Origin: Novosphingobium cyanobacteriorum
Lineage (GTDB): Bacteria > Pseudomonadota > Alphaproteobacteria > Sphingomonadales > Sphingomonadaceae
DNA length: 64,000 bases
Direction of reading: 5' to 3'
NCBI RefSeq assembly: GCF_029436685.1
Contig: NZ_JAROCY010000005.1
Location: 1-64,000 of the forward strand
Shown here: piece by piece, positions 56,679 through 64,000 of the stretch
Numbering within the stretch: the stretch's first letter is position 1
How the letters are laid out: each line of letters opens with the position of its first letter
The notes under the pieces: model-generated
Databases searched by the model: none
Seen by the model: the letters and a program-made list of their open reading frames with translations, nothing else
What the model was told of the DNA's origin: nothing
Program-made: the position numbers and the translations under genes

Positions 56679-57371
56679 ATGAAGATCCGTCGCACGCTCA
56701 TTTCCGGCCTTTGTGCCGTTTCGCTCGTCAGCCTTTCGGCCTGCGTCACCGATCCCAACACTGGCGAACGCAAGGTTTCGCGCACCGCCATCGGCGGCGG
56801 CGCCGGTGCGCTGGCGGGCCTGCTGCTCGGCGGCCTGATCGGCGGCGGCACCGGCCGCATCATCGGCGCCGGCATCGGCGGCATCGCCGGCGCGGCGGTG
56901 GGCTACACCATGGACAAGCAGATCAAGGAACTGAAGGAATCCACCGCCGGTTCGGGCGTTGACGTGACCCCGGTCGACAATGGCCAGGCGATCCTCGTCA
57001 ACCTGCCCAACGGCGTCACCTTCGATACCGACAGCACCCTGATCAAGCCCGCCTTCCGCGATACGCTGGACAAGGTCGCCGCCTCGCTCAGCCAGTACCC
57101 GAACTCGCTGATCGACGTCTATGGCCACACCGATTCCACGGGTTCGGCCGCCTACAACCAGCGCCTGTCGGAAAACCGCGCCCGTGCCGTGGCGGATTAC
57201 CTCTCCTCGCGCGGCGTTTCGGCCGCCCGCATCCGCAGCCAAGGCTTCGGCATGACCCAGCCGGTCGCCAGCAACGCCACCGAAGAGGGCCGCGCCGCCA
57301 ACCGCCGCGTGGAAATCAAGATCGTCCCCGTCACCCAGGACGACGTCGCCCGCGCCCGCGCCGGCCAGTAA
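56679..57371 (+). CDS. OmpA-like lipoprotein with glycine zipper (YiaD-like)
   Basis: The 230-aa protein has a lipobox (LSLSAC, C22), a glycine-zipper segment at about 38-80 (IGGGAGALAGLLLGGLIGGG...) and a C-terminal OmpA domain: NGVTFDTDSTLIKPAFRDTL, YGHTDSTGSAAYNQRLSENRARAV, RRVEIKI. It should bind peptidoglycan from the outer membrane, like YiaD. AGAAGGGGAA precedes the ATG. Confidence 0.92.
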   Translation: MKIRRTLISGLCAVSLVSLSACVTDPNTGERKVSRTAIGGGAGALAGLLLGGLIGGGTGRIIGAGIGGIAGAAVGYTMDKQIKELKESTAGSGVDVTPVDNGQAILVNLPNGVTFDTDSTLIKPAFRDTLDKVAASLSQYPNSLIDVYGHTDSTGSAAYNQRLSENRARAVADYLSSRGVSAARIRSQGFGMTQPVASNATEEGRAANRRVEIKIVPVTQDDVARARAGQ

Positions 57372-57385
57372 AGCGCGCTCAAGGC

Positions 57386-57416
57386 GGCCTCTTCACGCGC
57401 CGCGCGTGAAGAGGCC
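57386..57416 (+). terminator. Strong hairpin after the OmpA-like gene
   Basis: GGCCTCTTCACGCG / CGCGTGAAGAGGCC is a perfect 14-bp stem with a 3-nt loop, 14 bp after the stop codon. It lacks a U-tract but is a clear 3'-end element. Confidence 0.7.
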
Positions 57417-57693
57417 CGCCGCGCCAATCCGCGCTCAAGCCCTCAACCCGATACCTTTGCGTCGCCCCGTGCTCGACACAGGGCTTGGCTTGTTCATGCT
57501 CCGACCCGGAACATGCCACCTAGGCAACTCCGCTCCTGGTGAGCCCGTCGAACCAGCCCAGCGCAACCCCACCACCAGCGCCAGCACCCTTCGACAAGCT
57601 CAGGGTGGGCGGGGATGGTGCCACGGGTCTCGTTAACCGGGTTGGCCGTTTTCGCCCACTTGCAGACATCTGCAGCTTTTGTAGGCTCCCATC
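57417..57693. repeat. Intergenic stretch with broken REP-type repeats
   Basis: No gene is supported. The stretch holds GTGAGCCCGTCGAAC (about 57540-57555) and CTTCGACAAGCTCAG (about 57590-57604), the two arms of the sphingomonad dyad seen at 47317 but with altered spacing. It gives way to lower-GC sequence before the next gene. Confidence 0.5.
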
Positions 57694-58149
57694 ATGGCAC
57701 TCATTTTCACCGCAATGCTTGCGGGAGCAACAGCTTGGCCGACTTACGCCAATGCTCGGTTCGGTTACTCGACCTGTTATCCTGCAGCATTCAAGCCCCA
57801 ACAAGAGGCGGATAACGCTGATGGACGAAAATTCTTAGATGAGAAGGGCGCTGAACTTCTGGTCTTCGGGCAATATGCGGTTGACATAAGTCTTGCCGAT
57901 TGGACGGCTAACGAGGCCGGTACCTACACTGGTAATAGGGGCCGGATCACTTACCGCGCTGGCAAAGTGGATTGGATTGTCCTGTCAGGCGATGACGGAG
58001 CCAAATTCCAGTTCTATATCAAGGCTGTGAAGCGCGATGATCGTTTCGTGACCATGCAGCTTAAATATCCCCGCGCGAAGGTGGCGCTATATCGGCCTAT
58101 CGTCGAAAGGCTTGCTCGTTGCTTGGTCGTAGACAGCCCGCCGTTTTGA
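57694..58149 (+). CDS. Secreted protein of unknown function, 151 aa
   Basis: The protein has a signal peptide (MALIFTAMLAGATAWPTYANA) and a mature part with FGYSTCYPAAFKPQQEADNADGRKF and two Cys, perhaps one disulfide. GC and codon use are clearly lower than in the neighbours (for example TTAGAT, GATAAC), which suggests recent transfer or weak expression. It sits between two repeat-rich intergenic stretches. No family recognised. Confidence 0.6.
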   Translation: MALIFTAMLAGATAWPTYANARFGYSTCYPAAFKPQQEADNADGRKFLDEKGAELLVFGQYAVDISLADWTANEAGTYTGNRGRITYRAGKVDWIVLSGDDGAKFQFYIKAVKRDDRFVTMQLKYPRAKVALYRPIVERLARCLVVDSPPF

Positions 58150-58188
58150 TCTGATCTCAAATCGTCTGCTTTCCACCCAAAATCAACC

Positions 58189-58278
58189 GTCACCCCGGGC
58201 GTGACCCGGGGTCCCGCTATCTCTGCCAGCACACCGCTTGCCCAAAAAAGCGGGATCCCGGGTCAAGCCCGGGATGAC
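58189..58278. repeat. Long inverted repeat of the GTCACCCCGGG type
   Basis: Arms of 30 bp at 58189-58218 and 58249-58278 match in 27 of 30 positions around a 30-nt loop. This repeat (GTCATCCCGGGCTTGACCCGGG type) is common in alphaproteobacterial intergenic DNA. Part of a 363-bp gene-free gap. Confidence 0.8.
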
Positions 58279-58321
58279 GAACCGGTGTGATGCAGGAGCG
58301 GCCTTGGCGGAACGTCCGCTT

Positions 58322-58335
58322 CCCCCCCCCCCCCC
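58322..58335 (+). repeat. Homopolymeric C tract (14 C)
   Basis: Fourteen consecutive C residues in intergenic DNA. Such tracts are prone to slippage and to sequencing error. It is 178 bp before an aldo/keto reductase gene and not in a coding frame; a REP-type half-repeat (GTGAGCCTGTCGAAC) lies just beyond. Confidence 0.8.
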
Positions 58336-58512
58336 AATCCCAAACCCGCTCGTGGTGAGCCTGTCGAACCACCCCGGCGCAACCCCATCGCCAGCGCTGA
58401 CGCCTTCGCCAAACCTGCCCAACCCAGCCTCTCGCCACCCGATGAAAGACACGCCGCCCGCGCTTCCGCCGGAGCAAGACAAGCCCTAAAGGGTCGGCAA
58501 AGGAGATTTCCC

Positions 58513-59514
58513 GTGAGCATCACCCGCCGCACCATCGCCGGCCGCCAGGTCAATCCCGTCGGCCTCGGCTGCATGTCCCTCAGCTGGGCCTATGGCACGC
58601 CCCCGTCCGACGAGGACGGCGCCCGCCTGCTCGATCGCGCGCTCGATCTCGGCTACGATCACCTCGATACCGCGCGCATCTATGGCACCGGGCATAATGA
58701 AACCCTCATCGGCCAGACGCTCAAAGGTCGCCGCAACCAGTTCTTCCTCGCCAGCAAGACCGGCATCATCGTCGACGGGCAGAAGCGCCGCATCGATTGC
58801 AAGCCGGAGACGATCCGCGCCGCGCTGGAGGAATCGCTGCGCCTGCTGCAGACCGACCACATCGATCTCTACTACCTCCACCGCCGCGATTTCGCCGTGC
58901 CGATCGAGGACTCGGTCGGCGCGCTGGCGGACCTGGTCAAGGAGGGCAAGATCGGCGCGATCGGCCTCTCGGAGATGTCCGCCGAAACCGTGCGCCGCGC
59001 CCACGCCACGCACCCGGTGGCCGCGCTGCAGACCGAATATTCGCCGATGACGCGCAATCCCGAGATCGCGGTGCTGGAAGTGTGCCGCGAACTCGGCATC
59101 ACCTTCGTCGCCTTCTCGCCCGTGGGGCGCGGCCTGCTCGCCGATCCCGCGCTCGATGTCGCAAGCCTGCCGGAAAAGGACATCCGCCTCGCCATGCCGC
59201 GCTTCCAGGATGGCAACTTCGCGCACAACCGCGATCTCGCCGCGCGGTTCGGCGCGATCGCCGCGCGTGAAGGCGTCACCCCGGCGCAGCTCGCACTGGC
59301 ATGGGTGCTCTCGCGCGGCGAACACGTCGTCGCCATCCCCGGCACGATGCGGCCCGATCACCTCGCCGAAAACATCGCCCGCTGGGACTGGGCGATCCCC
59401 GCCTCCACCGCTTCCGAAGTCGACGCGCTGATCAACCAGCAGACCGTCGCCGGCCACCGCTATGGCGCCGCCATGCGCCCCACCATCGACACGGAAGACT
59501 TCGCCGAAGCGTGA
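58513..59514 (+). CDS. Aldo/keto reductase
   Basis: The 333-aa (beta/alpha)8 enzyme has the catalytic tetrad D52, Y57, K82 and H123 ([18 protein letters not shown]) and the NADPH-binding end [14 protein letters not shown]. It resembles the AKR13/YakC-type group. It reduces aldehydes or ketones; the substrate is unknown. It starts with GTG after an excellent AAAGGAGA site. Confidence 0.92.
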   Translation: MSITRRTIAGRQVNPVGLGCMSLSWAYGTPPSDEDGARLLDRALDLGYDHLDTARIYGTGHNETLIGQTLKGRRNQFFLASKTGIIVDGQKRRIDCKPETIRAALEESLRLLQTDHIDLYYLHRRDFAVPIEDSVGALADLVKEGKIGAIGLSEMSAETVRRAHATHPVAALQTEYSPMTRNPEIAVLEVCRELGITFVAFSPVGRGLLADPALDVASLPEKDIRLAMPRFQDGNFAHNRDLAARFGAIAAREGVTPAQLALAWVLSRGEHVVAIPGTMRPDHLAENIARWDWAIPASTASEVDALINQQTVAGHRYGAAMRPTIDTEDFAEA

Positions 59515-59523
59515 TCCGAAAAG

Positions 59524-59555
59524 CCCCACCCCGGCGGGGAGGGGTTGGGGTGGGG
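59524..59555. repeat. GC hairpin between convergent genes
   Basis: CCCCACCCC (59524-59532) and GGGGTGGGG (59547-59555) form a 9-bp stem in the 156-bp gap between the aldo/keto reductase and the inositol-phosphatase-family gene. It can end transcripts from either side. Confidence 0.5.
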
Positions 59556-59670
59556 GAGCGCGGCCAAAGGCCGGGCGTCACCGCTGGGGTGGTTGCCCGC
59601 TGCGACCCGCCTTGGCGCAACGTCCAAAGAAGTCGCGCCAAACCGCGCCTCTACGTAGTTTCCGAAAAGC

Positions 59671-60462
59671 TCAAGCTTCCTTCACCAGCCGCGCCGCACG
59701 CTCCGCCAGCCGCTCCACCGCGGCGTCGTGGATCGCCGGCGCGGTCACCAGCAGGCCAAAGGCGCGCGGGTCGCGCTTGTTGTAGTCCAGCGGCTGGCCA
59801 AAGGCGTCGCTCACCGCCGCGCCTGCCTCGCGCGCGATCAGCGTGGCGGCCGCGATGTCCCATTCGAAGCCCCAGCGCAAAGTGGCCAGCAGGTCGGCCT
59901 CGTCCGCGGCCACCATGGCGATGCGCAGCGCGATGGAATTGGGCTTGTCCACCATGGTCAGGTCCTGGTCCACCTTGGCCAGCGCATCGGCGGGCACGCG
60001 CGATCCGGCCAGGGTGGTGCGGGAGCTCGCAGAAAGCGCCACCCGGTTGCGCGTGGCCCCCTGGCCAGCCGTCGCCATCCAGAACTCGCGCCGCGCCGGC
60101 GCATCCAGCATGCCGATCAGCGGCCGCCCCGCGCTCACCAGCGCCACCGAGATGCACCAGCCCGGCCTTCCACGGACGAAGTCGCGCGTGCCGTCGATCG
60201 GATCGACCAGCCAGCACAGCCCGCGCGCCAGCCGTTCGGGGTGGTCCACCGTCTCTTCCGAAAGCCAGCCCGCCGATGGCAGCAGCGTCTTCAGCTCGCG
60301 CTTCAGGAAGGTATCCACCGCGATGTCGGCTTCGGACACCGGGTTGCCCGGCAACTTCTCCCACACCTTCAGATCGTGCCCGTGGCCCGGCCAGCGCGCC
60401 AGCGCCATGCGTCCGGCTTCGCGCACGATCTCTTCCAGGCGGGCATAATCGATCATTCCCAT
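59671..60462 (-). CDS. Inositol monophosphatase-family enzyme
   Basis: The 263-aa protein has the family's metal-binding signature [13 protein letters not shown] (E69/E70) and [15 protein letters not shown] (D87, D90) and the C-terminal [18 protein letters not shown]. It could be an inositol monophosphatase, a 3'(2'),5'-bisphosphate nucleotidase (CysQ) or a histidinol-phosphatase; motif details do not decide. ATG 60462 was chosen; 60456 is also possible. Confidence 0.88.
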   Translation of the reverse strand: MGMIDYARLEEIVREAGRMALARWPGHGHDLKVWEKLPGNPVSEADIAVDTFLKRELKTLLPSAGWLSEETVDHPERLARGLCWLVDPIDGTRDFVRGRPGWCISVALVSAGRPLIGMLDAPARREFWMATAGQGATRNRVALSASSRTTLAGSRVPADALAKVDQDLTMVDKPNSIALRIAMVAADEADLLATLRWGFEWDIAAATLIAREAGAAVSDAFGQPLDYNKRDPRAFGLLVTAPAIHDAAVERLAERAARLVKEA

Positions 60463-60692
60463 CGCGATGCGGGAACCTGCGCACCGGCGCAAGGGTTTGC
60501 GCGGGAAGCCGAAGCCATCCTTTTACTCATTCGTATGCACAATTCCGTGGCCTGATACCTCTTCTTTGGTCGGGGTGCGGCATCTCGCCCCTTTTCAAGG
60601 CGGGAACCCTGTGCTTAAGGCGGCGCGACTCAGCGTGGGCAATGGCGTCCGCTGGGCGCTTTCCTCCCACCTGTCACAGCGGGGAACTCTGC

Positions 60693-61892
<1,200 letters not shown>

Positions 61893-61895
61893 ACC

Positions 61896-62780
61896 ATGAG
61901 CATTCTCGTCAACAAGAACACCAAGGTCATCACCCAGGGGATGACCGGCAAGACCGGCGCGTTCCATACCCAGGCGGCGCTGGACTATGGCACGCAGATG
62001 GTCGCGGGCGTCACCCCGGGCAAGGGCGGCACCACCCACATCGGCCTGCCGCAGTATGACACCGTGGCCGAGGCCAAGGCCATGACCGGCGCCACCGCCT
62101 CGTGCATCTACGTGCCGCCTCCGGGTGCGGCCGACGCCATCCTCGAAGCGATCGACGCGCAGATGGAACTGATCGTGTGCATCACCGAAGGCATCCCGGT
62201 GCTCGACATGGTCCGCGTGAAGCGTGCGCTCTCGGGCTCCAAGTCGCGCCTCATCGGCCCGAACTGCCCCGGCGTGCTCACGCCCGATGAATGCAAGATC
62301 GGCATCATGCCCGGCTCCATCTTCAAGAAGGGTTCGGTCGGCGTCGTCTCGCGCTCGGGCACGCTCACCTATGAAGCCGTGTTCCAGACCTCGAACATCG
62401 GCCTGGGCCAGACCACCGCGGTCGGCATCGGTGGTGACCCGGTCAACGGCACCAACTTCATCGACGTGCTCGAACTGTTCCTGGCCGACGACGACACCAA
62501 GTCGATCATCATGATCGGCGAAATCGGCGGCGACGCCGAGGAGCAGGCCGCGCAGTTCCTGATCGACGAGGCGAAGAAGGGCCGCAAGAAGCCGATGGCC
62601 GGCTTCATCGCGGGCCGTTCCGCCCCTCCGGGCCGCCGCATGGGCCACGCCGGCGCGATCGTCTCGGGCGGCAAGGGCGATGCCGAAAGCAAGATCGCCG
62701 CGATGGAAGCCGCCGGCATCCGCGTCAGCCCCTCGCCGAGCCTGCTGGGCGAAACGCTGGCCGAAGTGCTGAAGGGCTGA
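61896..62780 (+). CDS. sucD: Succinyl-CoA synthetase alpha subunit
   Basis: The 294-aa subunit has the CoA-binding [40 protein letters not shown] and the phosphorylated histidine H251 in [16 protein letters not shown]. It completes succinyl-CoA synthetase. A strong terminator follows 24 bp after the stop codon. Confidence 0.97.
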   Translation: MSILVNKNTKVITQGMTGKTGAFHTQAALDYGTQMVAGVTPGKGGTTHIGLPQYDTVAEAKAMTGATASCIYVPPPGAADAILEAIDAQMELIVCITEGIPVLDMVRVKRALSGSKSRLIGPNCPGVLTPDECKIGIMPGSIFKKGSVGVVSRSGTLTYEAVFQTSNIGLGQTTAVGIGGDPVNGTNFIDVLELFLADDDTKSIIMIGEIGGDAEEQAAQFLIDEAKKGRKKPMAGFIAGRSAPPGRRMGHAGAIVSGGKGDAESKIAAMEAAGIRVSPSPSLLGETLAEVLKG

Positions 62781-62803
62781 TCCCCTCGCACCTTGCGACA
62801 AGA

Positions 62804-62837
62804 AAACAGGCCGGAAGGGAAACCTTCCGGCCTGTTT
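62804..62837 (+). terminator. Rho-independent terminator of sucCD
   Basis: A perfect 15-bp stem (AAACAGGCCGGAAGG / CCTTCCGGCCTGTTT) with a GAAA tetraloop, the descending arm ending in TTT. This is the clearest intrinsic terminator in the window. Confidence 0.9.
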
Positions 62838-62888
62838 CATATGTGTGCCCACCTGCTGGCGCTGGTGGCGACGATTGGAGGGCCTGTG

Positions 62889-63197
62889 GTGGTTCAACTC
62901 AAGACGTTCGCGACAATCGCAAGTTTGATGCTTTTCGCCCCGCAAGCCGTGGCAGCCAAGGAAGATCCCTATGCCAACCCCGGCGGCGCCTATGAGCGGC
63001 TGCTGGACTGCTACGCCACATTCATGACCGCAAAGGGCTTCGACATCGATACTGACGAAGCAAAGGTGCATCGCTGGGATAGAGCGGCAATGCGCCGGTG
63101 CCACAAGCAGTACCGGGCACTCGAGCGGCTCCTCGGACCGGACAAGACACGATCCGAATGGCGGGAGCTCTGGACCGAATACTGGTCGCGCCTTTGA
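62889..63197 (+). CDS. Small secreted protein, 102 aa
   Basis: The protein has a signal peptide (VVQLKTFATIASLMLFAPQAVAA) and a mature part with LLDCYATFMTAKGFDIDTDEAKVHRWDRAAMRRCHKQY, two Cys probably bonded. I do not recognise the family. The GTG at 62889 was chosen because GGAGG lies 6 nt upstream; ATG 62841 is in frame and would add 16 residues. Confidence 0.55.
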   Translation: MVQLKTFATIASLMLFAPQAVAAKEDPYANPGGAYERLLDCYATFMTAKGFDIDTDEAKVHRWDRAAMRRCHKQYRALERLLGPDKTRSEWRELWTEYWSRL

Positions 63198-63233
63198 GAA
63201 ATTGACCGCCTCTTTCATCCTCCCCTGAAAGGG

Positions 63234-63265
63234 GAGGTGGCAGCCGAAGGCTGACGGAGGGGTAA
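63234..63265 (+). repeat. 32-bp direct repeat, copy 1
   Basis: GAGGTGGCAGCCGAAGGCTG (then ACGGAGGGGTAA) is repeated exactly at 63776-63807. Each copy follows a TCCTCCC...GGAGG dyad. The unit is a common intergenic repeat of sphingomonads; the two copies flank the DUF559 gene. Confidence 0.85.
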
Positions 63266-63323
63266 CGGAAAGCGCCACGCTAGACCGGTCAGCACAACCC
63301 TAGCCCAGTACCCCTCCACCACC

Positions 63324-63719
63324 CTACGGGCGGTCCCCCTCCCCTTGCAGGGGAGGATGCTCGGGCCGGCCGTACTGCGCGTACTGCGCAATTGCTTCCG
63401 CTGTCCCGACCGGGTCCTGCAGAACTCGCGCAGCCGCGATCCGCAGCACCCTGATCCCCTGTTTCTCCAGCCACAGCGTGCGCACCCGGTCACGCTCGGG
63501 CCAATCCCCGGTGTTGTGCGCATGACCTTCGATCTCGATCGCCAACCTCGCCTCGGCGCAAAAGAAATCAAGCACGTAGCGGCCCGCCGGATGCTGCCTT
63601 CTGAACTTCAGCCCCTCCGGCCGAAACCGCAATTGCCGCCACAACAGCACCTCGGGCAACGACATGGCCTGCCGCATTCCCGCCGCCAGTTGCTGCGTCC
63701 CTTTCGGTCCATGAAGCAT
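63324..63719 (-). CDS. DUF559 (Vsr-like PD-(D/E)XK) protein
   Basis: The 131-aa protein has the DUF559 pattern QAMSLPEVLLWRQLR...GLKFRRQHPAGRYVLDFFCAEARLAIEIEGHAH (D51, E62, E64), related to very-short-patch-repair endonucleases. The role is unknown; homologues are often beside mobile or repeat-rich DNA. ATG 63719 was chosen at the start of the recognisable part. It is flanked by identical 32-bp repeats. Confidence 0.8.
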   Translation of the reverse strand: MLHGPKGTQQLAAGMRQAMSLPEVLLWRQLRFRPEGLKFRRQHPAGRYVLDFFCAEARLAIEIEGHAHNTGDWPERDRVRTLWLEKQGIRVLRIAAARVLQDPVGTAEAIAQYAQYGRPEHPPLQGEGDRP

Positions 63720-63775
63720 GCAACGTAACGTGCGCCATTTTTGCCCACCTGCCAACCCATCCTCCCTTGGAAGAG

Positions 63776-63807
63776 GAGGTGGCAGCCGAAGGCTGACGGA
63801 GGGGTAA
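63776..63807 (+). repeat. 32-bp direct repeat, copy 2
   Basis: Identical over 32 bp to 63234-63265, again next to a TCCTCCC...GAGG dyad. It lies between the DUF559 gene and the regulator gene at the window edge. Confidence 0.85.
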
Positions 63808-63822
63808 TGGTGCCGCGCCCCC

Positions 63823-64000
63823 CTACCCCTCCACAATCCGATAAGGCACCAGATCCCGCTGGCTCGGGTCCACATCGATGCCCCGGTCGCTCGGCGGAAA
63901 CGCGCGTTGGTCGCAGCGGTCGCGGGGGCAGATGCGGCAGGAAATGCCGATGCGCGTCATCGCCTCCTCGCTTTTCAGGTTCAGCCCGTCGGCATAGACG
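63823..64000 (-). CDS. ScfR-type (short-chain fatty acyl-CoA) XRE regulator, 3' end only
   Basis: The last 58 codons read ...EEAMTRIGISCRICPRDRCDQRAFPPSDRGIDVDPSQRDLVPYRIVEG, the C-terminal cysteine-bearing end of the RamB/ScfR-type regulators of acyl-CoA metabolism (PF09856 family). The 5' part, with the XRE helix-turn-helix, lies beyond the window. The assignment rests on this short but characteristic tail. Confidence 0.75.
   Translation of the reverse strand, partial: VYADGLNLKSEEAMTRIGISCRICPRDRCDQRAFPPSDRGIDVDPSQRDLVPYRIVEG

Noticed and set aside
59301..60692. N-terminal extension of the sucC frame to over 860 codons
   Set aside because: The extra part is Arg/Pro-rich shadow sequence antisense to the inositol-phosphatase-family gene; SucC begins at [12 protein letters not shown].
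63234..63807. CRISPR array
   Set aside because: There are only two copies of a 32-bp repeat separated by more than 500 bp containing a gene; no cas genes or regular spacers.

Overview
The window looks like chromosomal DNA of a high-GC alphaproteobacterium of the order Sphingomonadales, most like Novosphingobium or a close relative. The signs are uniformly GC-rich coding DNA with long antisense shadow frames, a TonB-dependent receptor next to a catabolic cluster, intergenic dyads built on CTTCGACAAGCTCAG / CTGAGCCTGTCGAAG, an L36 protein without zinc cysteines, and a DUF3035 lipoprotein beside lspA. This placement comes from gene content only; no rRNA or marker comparison was possible.

Region 1 (1-4.8 kb, minus strand) is a compact run of overlapping, mostly uncharacterised genes of the kind carried on plasmids and integrated elements: a PP-loop/PAPS-reductase-like protein, a DUF6915 protein, a probable DUF6878 remnant and several orphan small proteins. 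It ends abruptly at about 4.82-4.86 kb, where it abuts a class III aminotransferase that has lost its N-terminal third. Region 2 (4.86-8.4 kb) is the rest of that catabolic operon: aminotransferase remnant, SMP-30-type lactonase and an N,N-dimethylformamidase beta-like protein. Region 3 (8.7-13.3 kb) holds a very large secreted TPR-CHAT protein, an OmpA-like periplasmic protein and a secreted protein of unknown function.

Region 4 (13.9-24.2 kb) is the most distinctive part: two paralogous acyl-CoA-dehydrogenase-fold (class D) flavin monooxygenases, an amidase, an APH-type small-molecule kinase, a TonB-dependent receptor, a class III PLP enzyme resembling amino-alcohol phosphate phospho-lyases, an FMN-dependent NADH reductase and a TetR repressor. 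A 15-bp near-palindrome (GTTACCACTGATAAC type) overlaps the predicted promoter of the first gene, recurs in front of the receptor gene and is weakly present in front of the TetR gene, so the block is probably one regulon. I propose that it takes up and degrades a nitrogenous amide whose amino-alcohol part is phosphorylated and then eliminated. A tRNA-Arg(CCG) gene closes the accessory region with its 3' end facing it.

Region 5 (24.6-64 kb) is mostly housekeeping: mmcB, a GDT1/UPF0016 manganese exporter behind a yybP-ykoY riboswitch, an alginate-export-type porin, an M20 peptidase, a DEAD-box RNA helicase, a sterol-desaturase-type hydroxylase, an MFS exporter, a CitE-like lyase, rpmJ, HAD hydrolase, pgeF-pepN, an M48 protease, threonine aldolase, an HWE-type histidine kinase, tRNA-Thr, gpmA, purE-purK-folA-ribF, ileS-lspA-DUF3035, a CorC/HlyC-family protein, an OmpA-like lipoprotein, an aldo/keto reductase, an inositol-monophosphatase-family enzyme and sucCD. 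The right edge carries a DUF559 gene between identical 32-bp repeats and the 3' end of a ScfR-type regulator. Translational coupling by ATGA/GTGA overlaps is common, and intergenic inverted repeats are frequent.
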